A program made the position numbers and the translations under genes. Positions 26,632 through 35,084 of a DNA stretch of 64,000 nt are shown in pieces (the first letter of the stretch is position 1; each line of letters starts with the position of its first letter). The DNA is from Salinactinospora qingdaonensis. GTDB lineage: Bacteria; Actinomycetota; Actinomycetes; Streptosporangiales; Streptosporangiaceae. Location of the stretch: NCBI RefSeq assembly GCF_039539445.1, contig NZ_BAABDD010000018.1:36571-100570 (forward strand), given 5' to 3'. The notes beneath the pieces are model-generated. The model saw nothing but the letters and a program-made list of their open reading frames with translations. It was not told where the DNA came from and did not search any database.

Positions 26632-27219
26632 TCAACCGGTCGCCGACATGAGGGCCCGGAGCCCGTCGCGAAACGCCGCCGGATCGGCGTGACCGTGGAC
26701 CGCCCGCTGCACCATGAACCCGTCGACGAGGGCGATCAGAACGTCGGCCACGCGCTCGGGCGCGATGTCGGCGGGGAGCACTCCGCGCTGCTGGTGGCGC
26801 GCCACGAGGCCACCGACCACCTCACGAACCTGCGCCATGATCCCGTCGAGCTGCGCGGCCACCTCGGGAGAGCGCAGCACCTCCGACCACACCTGAACCA
26901 GCAGGCGGGCCGATTCGCGCGAGCTGGCCAGGGGAGGCTGCTCGACCTGCAACACCAAGTCGACGATGGCCTCCAGGTCGGGCGGCTGTGCGGTGTCATG
27001 GGCCTCGAAAGCCGCGGCGACCTCGGTGAGCGCCTCTGTGGCGATGGCCGCGATGATGTCGTCCTTGCCCTTGAAGTAGCGGTAGACCGCCCCCGCTGAC
27101 ATCCCGGCCTCAGCGAGAACATCCTGCATAGATGTGGCGTGGAAGCCGTTGCCGACGAAGCAGCGCCGTGCGGCGTCCAAAATCTGACGCCGGCGCGCGT
27201 CGACATGTTCCTGAGGCAT
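26632..27219 (-). CDS. TetR-family transcriptional regulator
   Basis: The 195-residue protein starts MPQEHVDARRRQILDAARRCF and has the TetR HTH (MQDVLAEAGMSAGAVYRYFKGKDDIIAAI) followed by an all-helical ligand domain. The ATG at 27219 is chosen over the GTG at 27228 because GGTGG lies at a better distance. Three copies of an AGAACGAA..TTC.TTCT palindrome flank it: two before the methyltransferase and one in its own promoter, so autoregulation plus repression of the methyltransferase is likely. Confidence 0.88.
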   Translation of the reverse strand: MPQEHVDARRRQILDAARRCFVGNGFHATSMQDVLAEAGMSAGAVYRYFKGKDDIIAAIATEALTEVAAAFEAHDTAQPPDLEAIVDLVLQVEQPPLASSRESARLLVQVWSEVLRSPEVAAQLDGIMAQVREVVGGLVARHQQRGVLPADIAPERVADVLIALVDGFMVQRAVHGHADPAAFRDGLRALMSATG

Positions 27220-27239
27220 ACGGACCACCAGGCCAACTT

Positions 27240-27257
27240 AGAACGAACGTTCTTTCA
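27240..27257. promoter_or_regulatory. TetR operator-like site 3
   Basis: AGAACGAACGTTCTTTCA lies 20 bp upstream of the TetR start codon, containing the perfect inner palindrome AGAACG-AA-CGTTCT. Position fits autorepression. Confidence 0.65.
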
Positions 27258-27379
27258 TGGCAACCGCGCAGAAGCCCCCGGAGCGTCCTTCCCGGTGCTC
27301 CGCGACCTTCCCGGAAGGCGGGGACGCAACGGCGTTTCCGCGGGGCTCGGGCTGCTCCTGGCTGTCGGCCGGCGCTTCG

Positions 27380-28288
27380 TCACTCTGGGGCGGCGGCACG
27401 CTCGGCGGTGACGAGTTCGCGGGTCGCGGGGGCGACCTCGGCCGCGAAGCGTTCGATCGGGGTGGCGTCATCGGCGGCGAGGAGGAAGGCGGTGATGCCA
27501 TAGGTGCGGGTGAGGCCGGCCAACTCTTCGACCCACTGCTGGGGCGGTCCGTGAAACAGCGAGCGCCCCACGCGGTGGAACTCGCCGGAGATGTTGAGGA
27601 GCCGGCGTACCTGCGCCGGAGCCCGGCCCGCCGCGGCGGCGGCCTCGTCGATGTGGGCGTTCATCTGCGCGAGGTCACCCACTCCACCGGGCAGGTAGCT
27701 AAGGGTGGGCAGCCAGCCGTCAGCCACCTGTCCAGTCAGCCGCAGCATCTTCGGCTTGTAGGCGCCGAGCCAGATCCCGATGTCGTGGGCCGGTGCGGGG
27801 CCCCGTTTCGCGCCGTCGAGCCGGTGGTGGGTGCCGTTGACCCGGGCTCCGCCGCGCTGGTCGGCCGCCCAGATCTGGCGGATGACCTCGATCGCCTCTT
27901 CGAGCGCGGTCACGCGCTGCCCCGGCGTCAAGCGAGGGCCGCCCATGGCCTCGATGGCGTCCCAGAACCCGCCGGCTCCGAGCCCCATCTCGATCCGACC
28001 GCCGGTGAGCCGATCCAGACTGGCCGCGCTGCGCGCCAGCACGGCCGGCTGACGCAGGGGCAGGTTGAGCACGTTACCGCTGAGGTGGACCCGTTCGGTA
28101 CGCGCCGCGCAATAGGACAGCAGGGTCCAGGTGTCGTGGAACCTCGGCTGGTAGGGATGGTCCTGGAACGTCACCAGATCCAAGCCGACCCTGTCGGCCA
28201 CGACCGCGAGGTCGACCGCGTGGGTCACAGGTTCGGCAGCGGGCGTGATGAACACCCCGAAGAGCAGATCGTTGCCGTAATCGGTCAT
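27380..28288 (-). CDS. LLM-class flavin-dependent oxidoreductase
   Basis: The 302-residue TIM-barrel protein has LLM family marks: VTHAVDLAVVADRVGLDLVTFQDHPYQPRF, VHLSGNVLNLPLRQPAVLARSAASLDRLTGGRIEMGLGAGG, and GIWLGAYKPKMLRLTGQVADGWLP. Members use FMN or F420 for oxidation or reduction; F420 use is common in actinomycetes. The ATG at 28288 has GGAGG seven bases before it. It sits between the GH3 and TetR genes on the same strand; there is no strong clue to its substrate. Confidence 0.85.
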   Translation of the reverse strand: MTDYGNDLLFGVFITPAAEPVTHAVDLAVVADRVGLDLVTFQDHPYQPRFHDTWTLLSYCAARTERVHLSGNVLNLPLRQPAVLARSAASLDRLTGGRIEMGLGAGGFWDAIEAMGGPRLTPGQRVTALEEAIEVIRQIWAADQRGGARVNGTHHRLDGAKRGPAPAHDIGIWLGAYKPKMLRLTGQVADGWLPTLSYLPGGVGDLAQMNAHIDEAAAAAGRAPAQVRRLLNISGEFHRVGRSLFHGPPQQWVEELAGLTRTYGITAFLLAADDATPIERFAAEVAPATRELVTAERAAAPE

Positions 28289-28481
28289 TGGCCGGCCTCC
28301 TCTGTGCTGCGACCTGCTCCCAGCGGGACTCGGAGGGGACACCGGTGGGGTGCCGAGGCTCCCACCACTGGTGAGCAGCGCTTCCCACCCCCACTGCCCA
28401 CACTGGCGGGGGTGCTCACCTGCCGCGGCGCCGGGCGGATCGGCCCGCGCCCCGGCGGTCTCTCCCGCCAGTTCCCGAGGG

Positions 28482-30821
28482 TCAGGAGTCGGCGGTGGCG
28501 ATCTCCACGGGAGTGGACATCACGCGCGCACCCTCGATGCTCCGGGGTTCCCCGGTGATCTGGAAGGTAGCGGTCAATGGCAGCTCCTCGCTGGAATGGC
28601 CGACGGCCACCGTGAAGGTTCCCGGCTCCACAACGCGGCGCAGGTCCATACCGGTGAACGAGGTCCGGTCGGCGTGCACCTGGAAACGCACCCGGCACGC
28701 CGCTTTGGCCGGCAGCGAGACCCGCGCGTAGCCGACCAGTTCGCGCACGGGGCGGGTCACCTGACAGACCTCGTCCGACAGGTAGAGCTGCACCACGTCG
28801 TCGCCGTCACGCTCGCCCGTGTTGCGCACGGTCACCTCGATGTGGAGCCGGCCGTCCGGGGCGATCCGGTCCTCGCTGAGCGTTAGATCCTCGTAGGCGA
28901 ACGTCGTGTAGGAGCGCCCGTGCCCGAAGGGGTACAGCGGTGAGGGGTCCAGGTTGGAGATCCCGTCGCTATGGCGGCCCAACGGTGCCGAGAGGTAGGT
29001 GCCCGGTTGGCCACCGTGGTGACGCGGCACGCCCACAGGCAGGTGACCGCTGGGGTTGATCCGCCCCGACAGTACACCGGCGATCGCGGCCCCGCCCTCC
29101 TCTCCGGGGAGGAACGCCTGTACGACGGCGGCGCACCGTCCGGCGAACGCGCCCAGCGCGTAGGGGCGGCCGGAGACGACCACGAGAACCACCGGTGTAC
29201 CGGTGGCCAGTACCGCCTCGACGAGGTCGGCCTGTGCGCCCGGCAGCGACAGGTCGACGGCGTCGCAGCCCTCCCCCGAGGTGCCGCGCCCGAACAGGCT
29301 CGCCAGATCCCCGACGGCCACGACGGCCACATCGGCTCGCCGGGCCGCCTCGACGGCCGCCGGGATGCCGGAGCGGTCGGGTTCGAGGACGGGCACGCCG
29401 AGCGCGTGCTCGACATGCGTCTGCGGCAGCTCGGCCTTGAGCGCGGTCAGCAGCGAATCGACGCGCACGCCGGTGCCGCGGTCCTCGTAGCGCGAGAGGA
29501 CGTGGTTGGGAAACGAGTAGCAGCCGAGGAACGTCCGCGGATCGTCGCCGCACGGCCCGATCAGCGCGACCTGCGACGTTTGGGACGCGAGCGGTAGCCC
29601 GCCGGGGTTGTCCAGCAAGATCACCGACTTCTCCGCGACCTCGCGGGCCAGCGTCCGGCTACTGGCCGGGTCAAGGTCGACCTCGGCTCCGTCCCCGGTG
29701 GTCTCGGGCACGGCCCGCCACTCGGGGTCGAGCAGACCGAGCTCGATCTTTTGGCGTAGCACCCGCCGCACGGAGCGATCCACCAGCTCCACTGGCAGCT
29801 CCCCGGACAGCACCAGCTCGTCGACCTTTTCGTAGGCGTTGCTCGCCGGGAGTTCGACGTCGACACCGGCCCGCAGCGCGAGCGCCCCGGAGGCGGCGCG
29901 CGACGGTGAGACGCGGTGCATCAGGTCGAGGAAGGCCACAGCCCAGTAGTCGGAGACGACGGTTCCGGTGAACCCCCATTTCTCGCGCAGAACCTCGGTC
30001 AACAGCCCGTGGTTGATGGCGGGTACCCCGTCGATGTCGGAGTAGGAGTTCATCACCGACCCGACACCGCCCTCGCGCACCGCCATCTCGAAGGGTGGGA
30101 GGATGACGTCGGCGAACTCCCGAGGGCCGATGGGAACCGGCGCGTGGTTGCGCCCCGCCCGGGATGCCGAGTACCCGGCGAAGTGCTTGAGGGTGGCGAC
30201 GATCCCGCTGCCCTGCAATCCCCGGACATAGGCGGTGCCGAGGGTGGCGACCAGGTAGGGGTCCTCTCCGAGGGTCTCCTCGACCCGGCCCCAGCGGTAG
30301 TCGCGAACCACGTCCATCACGGGGGACAGCCCTTGGTGGACGCCCACAGCGGCCATGTCACGGCCGATGGTGGCGGCCATACGCTGGACGAGTGCGGAGT
30401 CGAAGGTCGCCCCCCAGGCGATCGCGGCAGGATAGACGGTGGCGCCGAAGGTGGTGAACCCGGTCAGGCACTCCTCGTGGGCGATGGCGGGGACGCCCAG
30501 CCGGGTGTTGTCGGTCAGGTAGCGCTGGTGGTCGCGCAGCCGCCGGACGCCCTCGGCGGGGGTGACCGGCTCGGTACCGAAGATGCGGGTGAGCTGCCCC
30601 AGACCGTTGCTCGCCTGTTTCTCGAACGGCCCCGTGCTGTCCTGAAACGCGCTCTCCATCGGCGCGACCTCTCCGCCGTCGCCCTGTTCCTCGCCCTGGG
30701 GGCGGGGCCAGAAACTGCCGAGCTGGGCCAGCTTCTCCTCCAGGGTCATGGCGGCCAGCAGTGCTTCGACACGGTCGTCCACGGGCAGCGACGGGTCGCG
30801 CCACTGGGCGGACTCGGTCAT
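28482..30821 (-). CDS. GH3 family beta-glycosidase
   Basis: The 779-residue protein has the GH3 N-terminal barrel (MTLEEKLAQLGSFW; GVPAIAHEECLTGF; VATLKHFAGYSASRAGRNHAP) with the nucleophile Asp in FTGTVVSDYWAVAF, the C-terminal alpha/beta sandwich, and a final fibronectin-III-like domain (VRNTGERDGDDVVQLYLSD). No signal peptide is seen, so it probably acts in the cytoplasm on imported oligosaccharides. AAGGAG precedes the ATG. The importer expected upstream survives only as a fragment, and a LacI gene diverges beyond it. Confidence 0.9.
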   Translation of the reverse strand: MTESAQWRDPSLPVDDRVEALLAAMTLEEKLAQLGSFWPRPQGEEQGDGGEVAPMESAFQDSTGPFEKQASNGLGQLTRIFGTEPVTPAEGVRRLRDHQRYLTDNTRLGVPAIAHEECLTGFTTFGATVYPAAIAWGATFDSALVQRMAATIGRDMAAVGVHQGLSPVMDVVRDYRWGRVEETLGEDPYLVATLGTAYVRGLQGSGIVATLKHFAGYSASRAGRNHAPVPIGPREFADVILPPFEMAVREGGVGSVMNSYSDIDGVPAINHGLLTEVLREKWGFTGTVVSDYWAVAFLDLMHRVSPSRAASGALALRAGVDVELPASNAYEKVDELVLSGELPVELVDRSVRRVLRQKIELGLLDPEWRAVPETTGDGAEVDLDPASSRTLAREVAEKSVILLDNPGGLPLASQTSQVALIGPCGDDPRTFLGCYSFPNHVLSRYEDRGTGVRVDSLLTALKAELPQTHVEHALGVPVLEPDRSGIPAAVEAARRADVAVVAVGDLASLFGRGTSGEGCDAVDLSLPGAQADLVEAVLATGTPVVLVVVSGRPYALGAFAGRCAAVVQAFLPGEEGGAAIAGVLSGRINPSGHLPVGVPRHHGGQPGTYLSAPLGRHSDGISNLDPSPLYPFGHGRSYTTFAYEDLTLSEDRIAPDGRLHIEVTVRNTGERDGDDVVQLYLSDEVCQVTRPVRELVGYARVSLPAKAACRVRFQVHADRTSFTGMDLRRVVEPGTFTVAVGHSSEELPLTATFQITGEPRSIEGARVMSTPVEIATADS

Positions 30822-30872
30822 GAATGCTCCTTAGAGGTGGGGTCGTGGGGTTACTGACGGAAAGCCGACCGC

Positions 30873-31011
30873 GATGCCGGACCTTCTCCGTGTAGGCGTC
30901 GTCGGCGTCCCACTCGACTGCGATCTCCCGATCTGGGTGGGCCTGGTTCCAGGAGTCGAAGATGGCCCGGCCCCTCTTCCGCTCCCCGGTCAGCGCCCCC
31001 CGCGCAAGCAT
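30873..31011 (-). pseudogene. remnant of extracellular sugar-binding protein
   Basis: The minus strand reads RAIFDSWNQAHPDREIAVEWDADDAYTEKVR, which resembles the N-terminal region of family 1 ABC sugar-binding proteins just after the lipoprotein site. Only about 40 residues remain. The position between a GH3 gene and a LacI gene is where a binding-protein/permease set would be expected. Confidence 0.5.
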
Positions 31012-31145
31012 GGTCAGCACTGCCGCCGGGCGTGGAACCGCCACATGAGCTGCGTGCGATGCCTGAGCAGAGGTCCCCACGGCACGGATGCCGCGCCGTG
31101 GGGGTGTCAGCTTCGCCCTCATCGCACGGTTCACCACCAGAGAAC

Positions 31146-31234
31146 GAAAAAGTTTCTTTCTGTTTACTAAACAAATTGCAACCTAAGCCCGCTCAACAGG
31201 GATGTCAATAAGGCCATGAGGACGAAACTTTTTC
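31146..31234. promoter_or_regulatory. paired LacI operator-like 11-mers
   Basis: GAAAAAGTTTC at 31146-31156 and its exact reverse complement GAAACTTTTTC at 31224-31234 lie in the divergent region just upstream of the LacI gene at 31286. The shared, orientation-reversed 11-mers suggest binding sites for that regulator. Confidence 0.5.
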
Positions 31235-31285
31235 TTGCCACTCGTGTATCGTGACGTTGCAGAATCATCTGCCGGAGGGGAAGCG

Positions 31286-32320
31286 ATGGCGCGGACGGCC
31301 AGCTCACGGGCGACTCTCGGGGCGGTCGCGACGACTGCGGGGGTCTCCAAAGCGACGGTGTCAAAAGTCCTCAACGGGCGGCCCGGCGTCTCGGACGAGA
31401 CCCGGGACCGCGTGCGGGCAGCCATGCGCACCGTCGACTACTCCCCCACCACCGGGCCCCGCGCTCCGGCACCGACCGGGATGTTCCAAGCCCTGTTCGA
31501 CAGCCTGGTCAACCCCTACTCGATCTATGTCCTGGACGGCGTGCTGGCCGGGGCCAAAAACCTCGGTATCGAGGTGATCACCAGCTCCTTCGCCTCGGAG
31601 GCCCCTGACCGGCGCGGGTCGGTCGGGGTCGACTGGATCGAGGATCTCAGCGCCCGCGGTCGCGCCGGTCTGCTCGTGGTCACCTCAGAGTTGACGGCCG
31701 AAGAGATCGCCACCTGCACGAAGCTGGGGTTGAGCCTGGCCGTGGTCGACCCCCTCAACCCCCTCGACGAGAACCTGGTCAGCGTGGGCGCTACCAACTG
31801 GGCGGGCGGGGTCCAGGCCACCGAGCACCTGCTGTCACTGGGGCACCGCAGGATCGGCTACGCCGGCGGGCCGGAACAGTCGGTACCGGCCCGGGAACGG
31901 CTGCACGGCTACCGGGAGGCCCTGGAGACCGCCGGAGTCGAAATCGACCCGGCGCTCACCCTCTACGACTCTTTCCACCCCGAGGCCGGGCAGCGGATGA
32001 CGCACACCCTCCTCGACCGCGACGACCCACCGACCGCGATCTTCGCCGGCAGCGACCTCGTCGCCCTGGGGGTGCTGCAAGCCGCGCGGGCCCGCGGACT
32101 GTCGGTGCCGGCCGAGCTCAGCGTCGTCGGCTTCGACGACACCTACAGCGCGCTGTGGACCGACCCGCCGCTGACCACCGTCCACCAGCCCCTGCACGAC
32201 ATGGGGCGCGTCGCCCTGCGCACCGTCGTGCAACTCGCCCGCGGGGAACGGCCCGACTCCCAGCACGTCCAACTCGCGACCCGGCTGGTGGTCCGCGACT
32301 CGACGGCACCACCGAAATAA
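31286..32320 (+). CDS. LacI-family transcriptional regulator
   Basis: The 344-residue protein has an N-terminal HTH and hinge (ATLGAVATTAGVSKATVSKVLNGRPGVSDETRDRV) and a sugar-sensing domain ending in SVVGFDDTYSALWTDPPLTTVHQP. GGAGG lies seven bases before the ATG at 31286. It diverges from the GH3 gene and presumably responds to the oligosaccharide that GH3 cleaves. Confidence 0.9.
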   Translation: MARTASSRATLGAVATTAGVSKATVSKVLNGRPGVSDETRDRVRAAMRTVDYSPTTGPRAPAPTGMFQALFDSLVNPYSIYVLDGVLAGAKNLGIEVITSSFASEAPDRRGSVGVDWIEDLSARGRAGLLVVTSELTAEEIATCTKLGLSLAVVDPLNPLDENLVSVGATNWAGGVQATEHLLSLGHRRIGYAGGPEQSVPARERLHGYREALETAGVEIDPALTLYDSFHPEAGQRMTHTLLDRDDPPTAIFAGSDLVALGVLQAARARGLSVPAELSVVGFDDTYSALWTDPPLTTVHQPLHDMGRVALRTVVQLARGERPDSQHVQLATRLVVRDSTAPPK

Positions 32321-32509
32321 AGTGTCCCGCGAAGGCGTCGATCGCCGGTGAGCCGCTATGAGGGACCACACCGCCCCGGCTCGGCACGGCGCTCCGGCCG
32401 CGCGGAGCGCCCGCCAAGGGGGGCTTCTATGGGGGTATCACGCCGGGATGAGGTGGGTGGATCGCAGATAGGGACCGGGAGGCGCTCCGACTGGAAAGGA
32501 CACTGTTCA

Positions 32510-32543
32510 CTCGTGCCTCGATCGCTTCGCGATCTCGGCAGCC
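32510..32543 (+). repeat. dispersed palindromic repeat, copy C
   Basis: Core CTCGATCGCTTCGCGATCTC followed by GGCAGCCTCAAAGGG, the same right flank as copy A. Confidence 0.8.
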
Positions 32544-32682
32544 TCAAAGGGCGCTGCTGTTGTGGAGGATACGGCGACGGCGCGGCGTCTCGGCGGCGGG
32601 GTGGCTGAGGGCGCGCCGGAAGGCGTTGAGCCCTGTCTGCCCTGTCATGGTGTTGGCCTCACCTCGGGGACAGCCCACCCTG

Positions 32683-32717
32683 GGCTGCTGAGATCGCGAA
32701 GCGATCGAGGCACGAGC
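32683..32717 (-). repeat. dispersed palindromic repeat, copy D
   Basis: Inverted partner of copy C; left flank GGCTGCTGAG and right flank GAGGCACGAGC then GGCGGGGACACCCCA, as in copy B. Confidence 0.8.
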
Positions 32718-32885
32718 GGCGGGGACACCCCACACGCTTCCCGCGCACCAAAGCCCCCGGGGGGACACGTGGGCCCGTTTTCGGCGGCACCGAGCCGAGA
32801 TCCCGTTCAACCAGCCAAACGCCACTTTCCTTGGCGGACCGGCCCGCTGCTCCCGCGCCGCCCCACCGCTCAAAACACACCCCGG

Positions 32886-34448
32886 TCAGTCGCGTTCCAG
32901 GAAGGGGGTAAGCAGGCCGGGGACGGCTTCTTCGGCCAGCGCCAACCCCTGACCGGTGGCGGCGTCGACGGCGTGGCACACTCCCTCGTCGGCGGCGATG
33001 GTCGCGCCGATCGTGGCGAGCCCGGCGCGGCGTTGCAGCGGTGAGCGCCTGATCGTCCAGCCGATGACCGCGTCGCGGTTGAGCACCGCCGTCGAGCGGG
33101 CCAGCATGCCGCGGCGCAGGTAGAGGTGACGCTCGGACAGGCCATGACCCAGACCCCGGTAACTTCCCCAGGCGTACAGCGCGGCGATCGGCGCGCTGAG
33201 CACGAAGACCACGGCCGCGCTCCACAGCGGCACCTCGGGCAGGCGGGAATGGGCGGAGGTGAGTAGCACGAGTGCCACCGTCGCCCCGGCCAGGCCCACG
33301 ACCGCCACGCCGGCGCGCACGAGCCGACGGCGCAGAGCGGCGCTGGGGTGAGCGGTCAGGGTGCCGAAAGCGGCTCCGGGCAGGGCCCGGCCGGCGATAC
33401 GTTCGGCCTCCTCGCGGGGCACGTCCGGCGACAGCGAGCGCTTGGGCACCAGTCCTGAATTCTTGCCGCCCTCCTGGCCGAGCCCCGAAGCGATGGCGGC
33501 GACGGTGGCGGCACCGAACCAGCGCAGCGGCAGCGGGGTGCACAACCGTACCCCGCGGAGCCGCCGCTCCTCGATCGACACCGAGGACAGGTTAAGCAGC
33601 CCGCGCGTGACTCGCAGCGTTCCGTCGGGTTCGCGGGTGAGCCGGTAGTTGGACCAGGCTTCGATATGCAGCACCATGGCCACAACCGCACCGACCACGA
33701 CCGAACCAGCGGCGAGAGTGAGGACGATCGCCACTACTGCGCCTATACCGGGGGCCTGCCCCGTCGGGAGGTAGAGGCGCAGCGCCCACTGGAAGAGGAG
33801 TTCGCTGAACGAGGCGGTCCCGCCCACGACCATGGGGTAGGCGACCGCCGCCGGGCCTTGCGCGGCGAACCCGTAGCCGAACCAGGCGGGACGCATCTCG
33901 GCCAGCACTGGGGAGGCATTGCGGCGCGCCTGCCGTTGCGCGGTCGGGGCTTGGGGTGAGGGCGCGGCGCGCGCGAGCAGGTCGCGGCGGAGCCGGTCGC
34001 CGTCGGCGGCGGAGACGTAGGCGAGTTTCAACTCGTCGCTGTGGGAGTGGCTGCTCTGCCCGGTTCCTACGGTCACTTGGCACAGTCCGAGCGGGCGCGC
34101 CCACACGGGCGTGGCAAGGTCGACGCTGCGGATACGCTCTCGTGGCAGGGAAAGGTGGGTGCGGGAGAGCAGGCCGGAGCGCATCTCCATGCGCTCCCCG
34201 GTCACCCGGTAGTGGGTGCGACGGTAGCGCAGTACGGCGGTGCCGACGAGCGCAACGCTCAGCAAAGCCGCGGCGAGCGGAGTGAGGACCGCCCACAGCA
34301 ACAGCCCGACGAGAGCGAGGATGACGGCGGCGGCCAGGGCGGGCAGCCCGATCAGCGCCACGACGGCGATGGCGCCCGCCCCGATGGTGAGCGGGCTGAG
34401 CCGGTGCCACCGCGTGTCCTGGATTTCCTCAATGTCGAGGCCCGTCAT
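32886..34448 (-). CDS. multi-span membrane protein with bacterial PH domains (YdbT-like)
   Basis: The 520-residue protein has TM pairs each followed by a bPH2-type segment: YRRTHYRVTGERMEMRSGLLSRTHLSLPRERIRSVDL (about 75-110), a central unit with YRLTREPDGTLRVTRGLLNLSSVSIEERRLRGVRL, and a third with HGLSERHLYLRRGMLARSTAVLNRDAVIG. This triple arrangement is that of YdbT-like proteins, found beside a smaller YdbS-like partner as here. Function is unclear; stress response or membrane protection has been suggested for the family. Its ATG overlaps the partner stop codon as ATGA. Confidence 0.82.
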   Translation of the reverse strand: MTGLDIEEIQDTRWHRLSPLTIGAGAIAVVALIGLPALAAAVILALVGLLLWAVLTPLAAALLSVALVGTAVLRYRRTHYRVTGERMEMRSGLLSRTHLSLPRERIRSVDLATPVWARPLGLCQVTVGTGQSSHSHSDELKLAYVSAADGDRLRRDLLARAAPSPQAPTAQRQARRNASPVLAEMRPAWFGYGFAAQGPAAVAYPMVVGGTASFSELLFQWALRLYLPTGQAPGIGAVVAIVLTLAAGSVVVGAVVAMVLHIEAWSNYRLTREPDGTLRVTRGLLNLSSVSIEERRLRGVRLCTPLPLRWFGAATVAAIASGLGQEGGKNSGLVPKRSLSPDVPREEAERIAGRALPGAAFGTLTAHPSAALRRRLVRAGVAVVGLAGATVALVLLTSAHSRLPEVPLWSAAVVFVLSAPIAALYAWGSYRGLGHGLSERHLYLRRGMLARSTAVLNRDAVIGWTIRRSPLQRRAGLATIGATIAADEGVCHAVDAATGQGLALAEEAVPGLLTPFLERD

Positions 34449-34987
34449 GTCGCGTCTCCCTCCGTCGCCTGGGTTACCTCGGTGAGCCGCTCGGCCACAG
34501 CAGCGGCCCGCTCGGCGTCCAAACCGTCGATGCTCAGCGCACCGGCGGCGGAGGCGGTGGTGACCGTGACGGTCGACAGCCCGAACAGTCGCTGTAGTGG
34601 CCCCCGCTGGGTGTCGACGGTCTGGATGCGCGACATGGGGGCCACCCGCCACTCCTGCCAGAGCCAGCCGGCCAGGGTGTAGACGGCGTCGTCGGTGGTC
34701 TCCCAGCGGTGGACCCGGTAGCGCCACTGCGGCATGACCAGGGTGACGGCGAGCGCCGGCAGGGCCACCAGGGCGGCGAGCCCCCACAGCCAGTCGGCCC
34801 AGCCGGAGGTGGGCGTTAGGCCCCCCACCACGACCGCGGCGACGGCGGGAACCGTCACTGCGACGGCCGAGACGAGGAGGCCACGCGAGGTCCAGTACGC
34901 GATGGCGCGGCGGTCGACCCGGTTGCGCGGTGGCCGCAACCGCACTTGTCCGCCCGCCCCTGCTTGGTCTGCCAATGGTGTCGGCAT
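34445..34987 (-). CDS. PH-domain membrane protein (YdbS-like)
   Basis: The 180-residue protein has two TM helices (about 32-52 and 63-83) and a bPH2 domain with YRVHRWETTDDAVYTLAGWLWQEWRVAPMSRIQTVDTQRGPLQRLFGLSTVTVTTASAAG, the most conserved part of the family. GGGAG precedes the ATG at 34987. It is translationally coupled to the YdbT-like gene and divergent from an SPFH gene. Confidence 0.84.
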   Translation of the reverse strand: MPTPLADQAGAGGQVRLRPPRNRVDRRAIAYWTSRGLLVSAVAVTVPAVAAVVVGGLTPTSGWADWLWGLAALVALPALAVTLVMPQWRYRVHRWETTDDAVYTLAGWLWQEWRVAPMSRIQTVDTQRGPLQRLFGLSTVTVTTASAAGALSIDGLDAERAAAVAERLTEVTQATEGDAT

Positions 34988-35015
34988 GTTCACTCCCAGA
35001 GGTTGTCCTAAAAAA

Positions 35016-35025
35016 GTGATATCAC
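35016..35025. promoter_or_regulatory. short palindrome in divergent promoter
   Basis: GTGATATCAC is a perfect 10-bp palindrome in the 97-bp gap between the YdbS-like and SPFH genes; it may bind a shared regulator, possibly the ribbon-helix-helix protein encoded after the SPFH gene. Confidence 0.3.
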
Positions 35026-35084
35026 AATGCTATGCTCATGTCATCAAGTAGCGTGGACGCCAGCACGGTCACAAGGAGAGCCCC

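Larger units (their letters stand above)
32321..32885. other. gene-poor gap carrying an inverted repeat pair
   Basis: No gene is supported. Repeat copies C and D lie in inverted orientation 140 bp apart; the interior shares stretches with the 24780-24880 region, so this may be a small non-autonomous mobile element. Confidence 0.5.
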
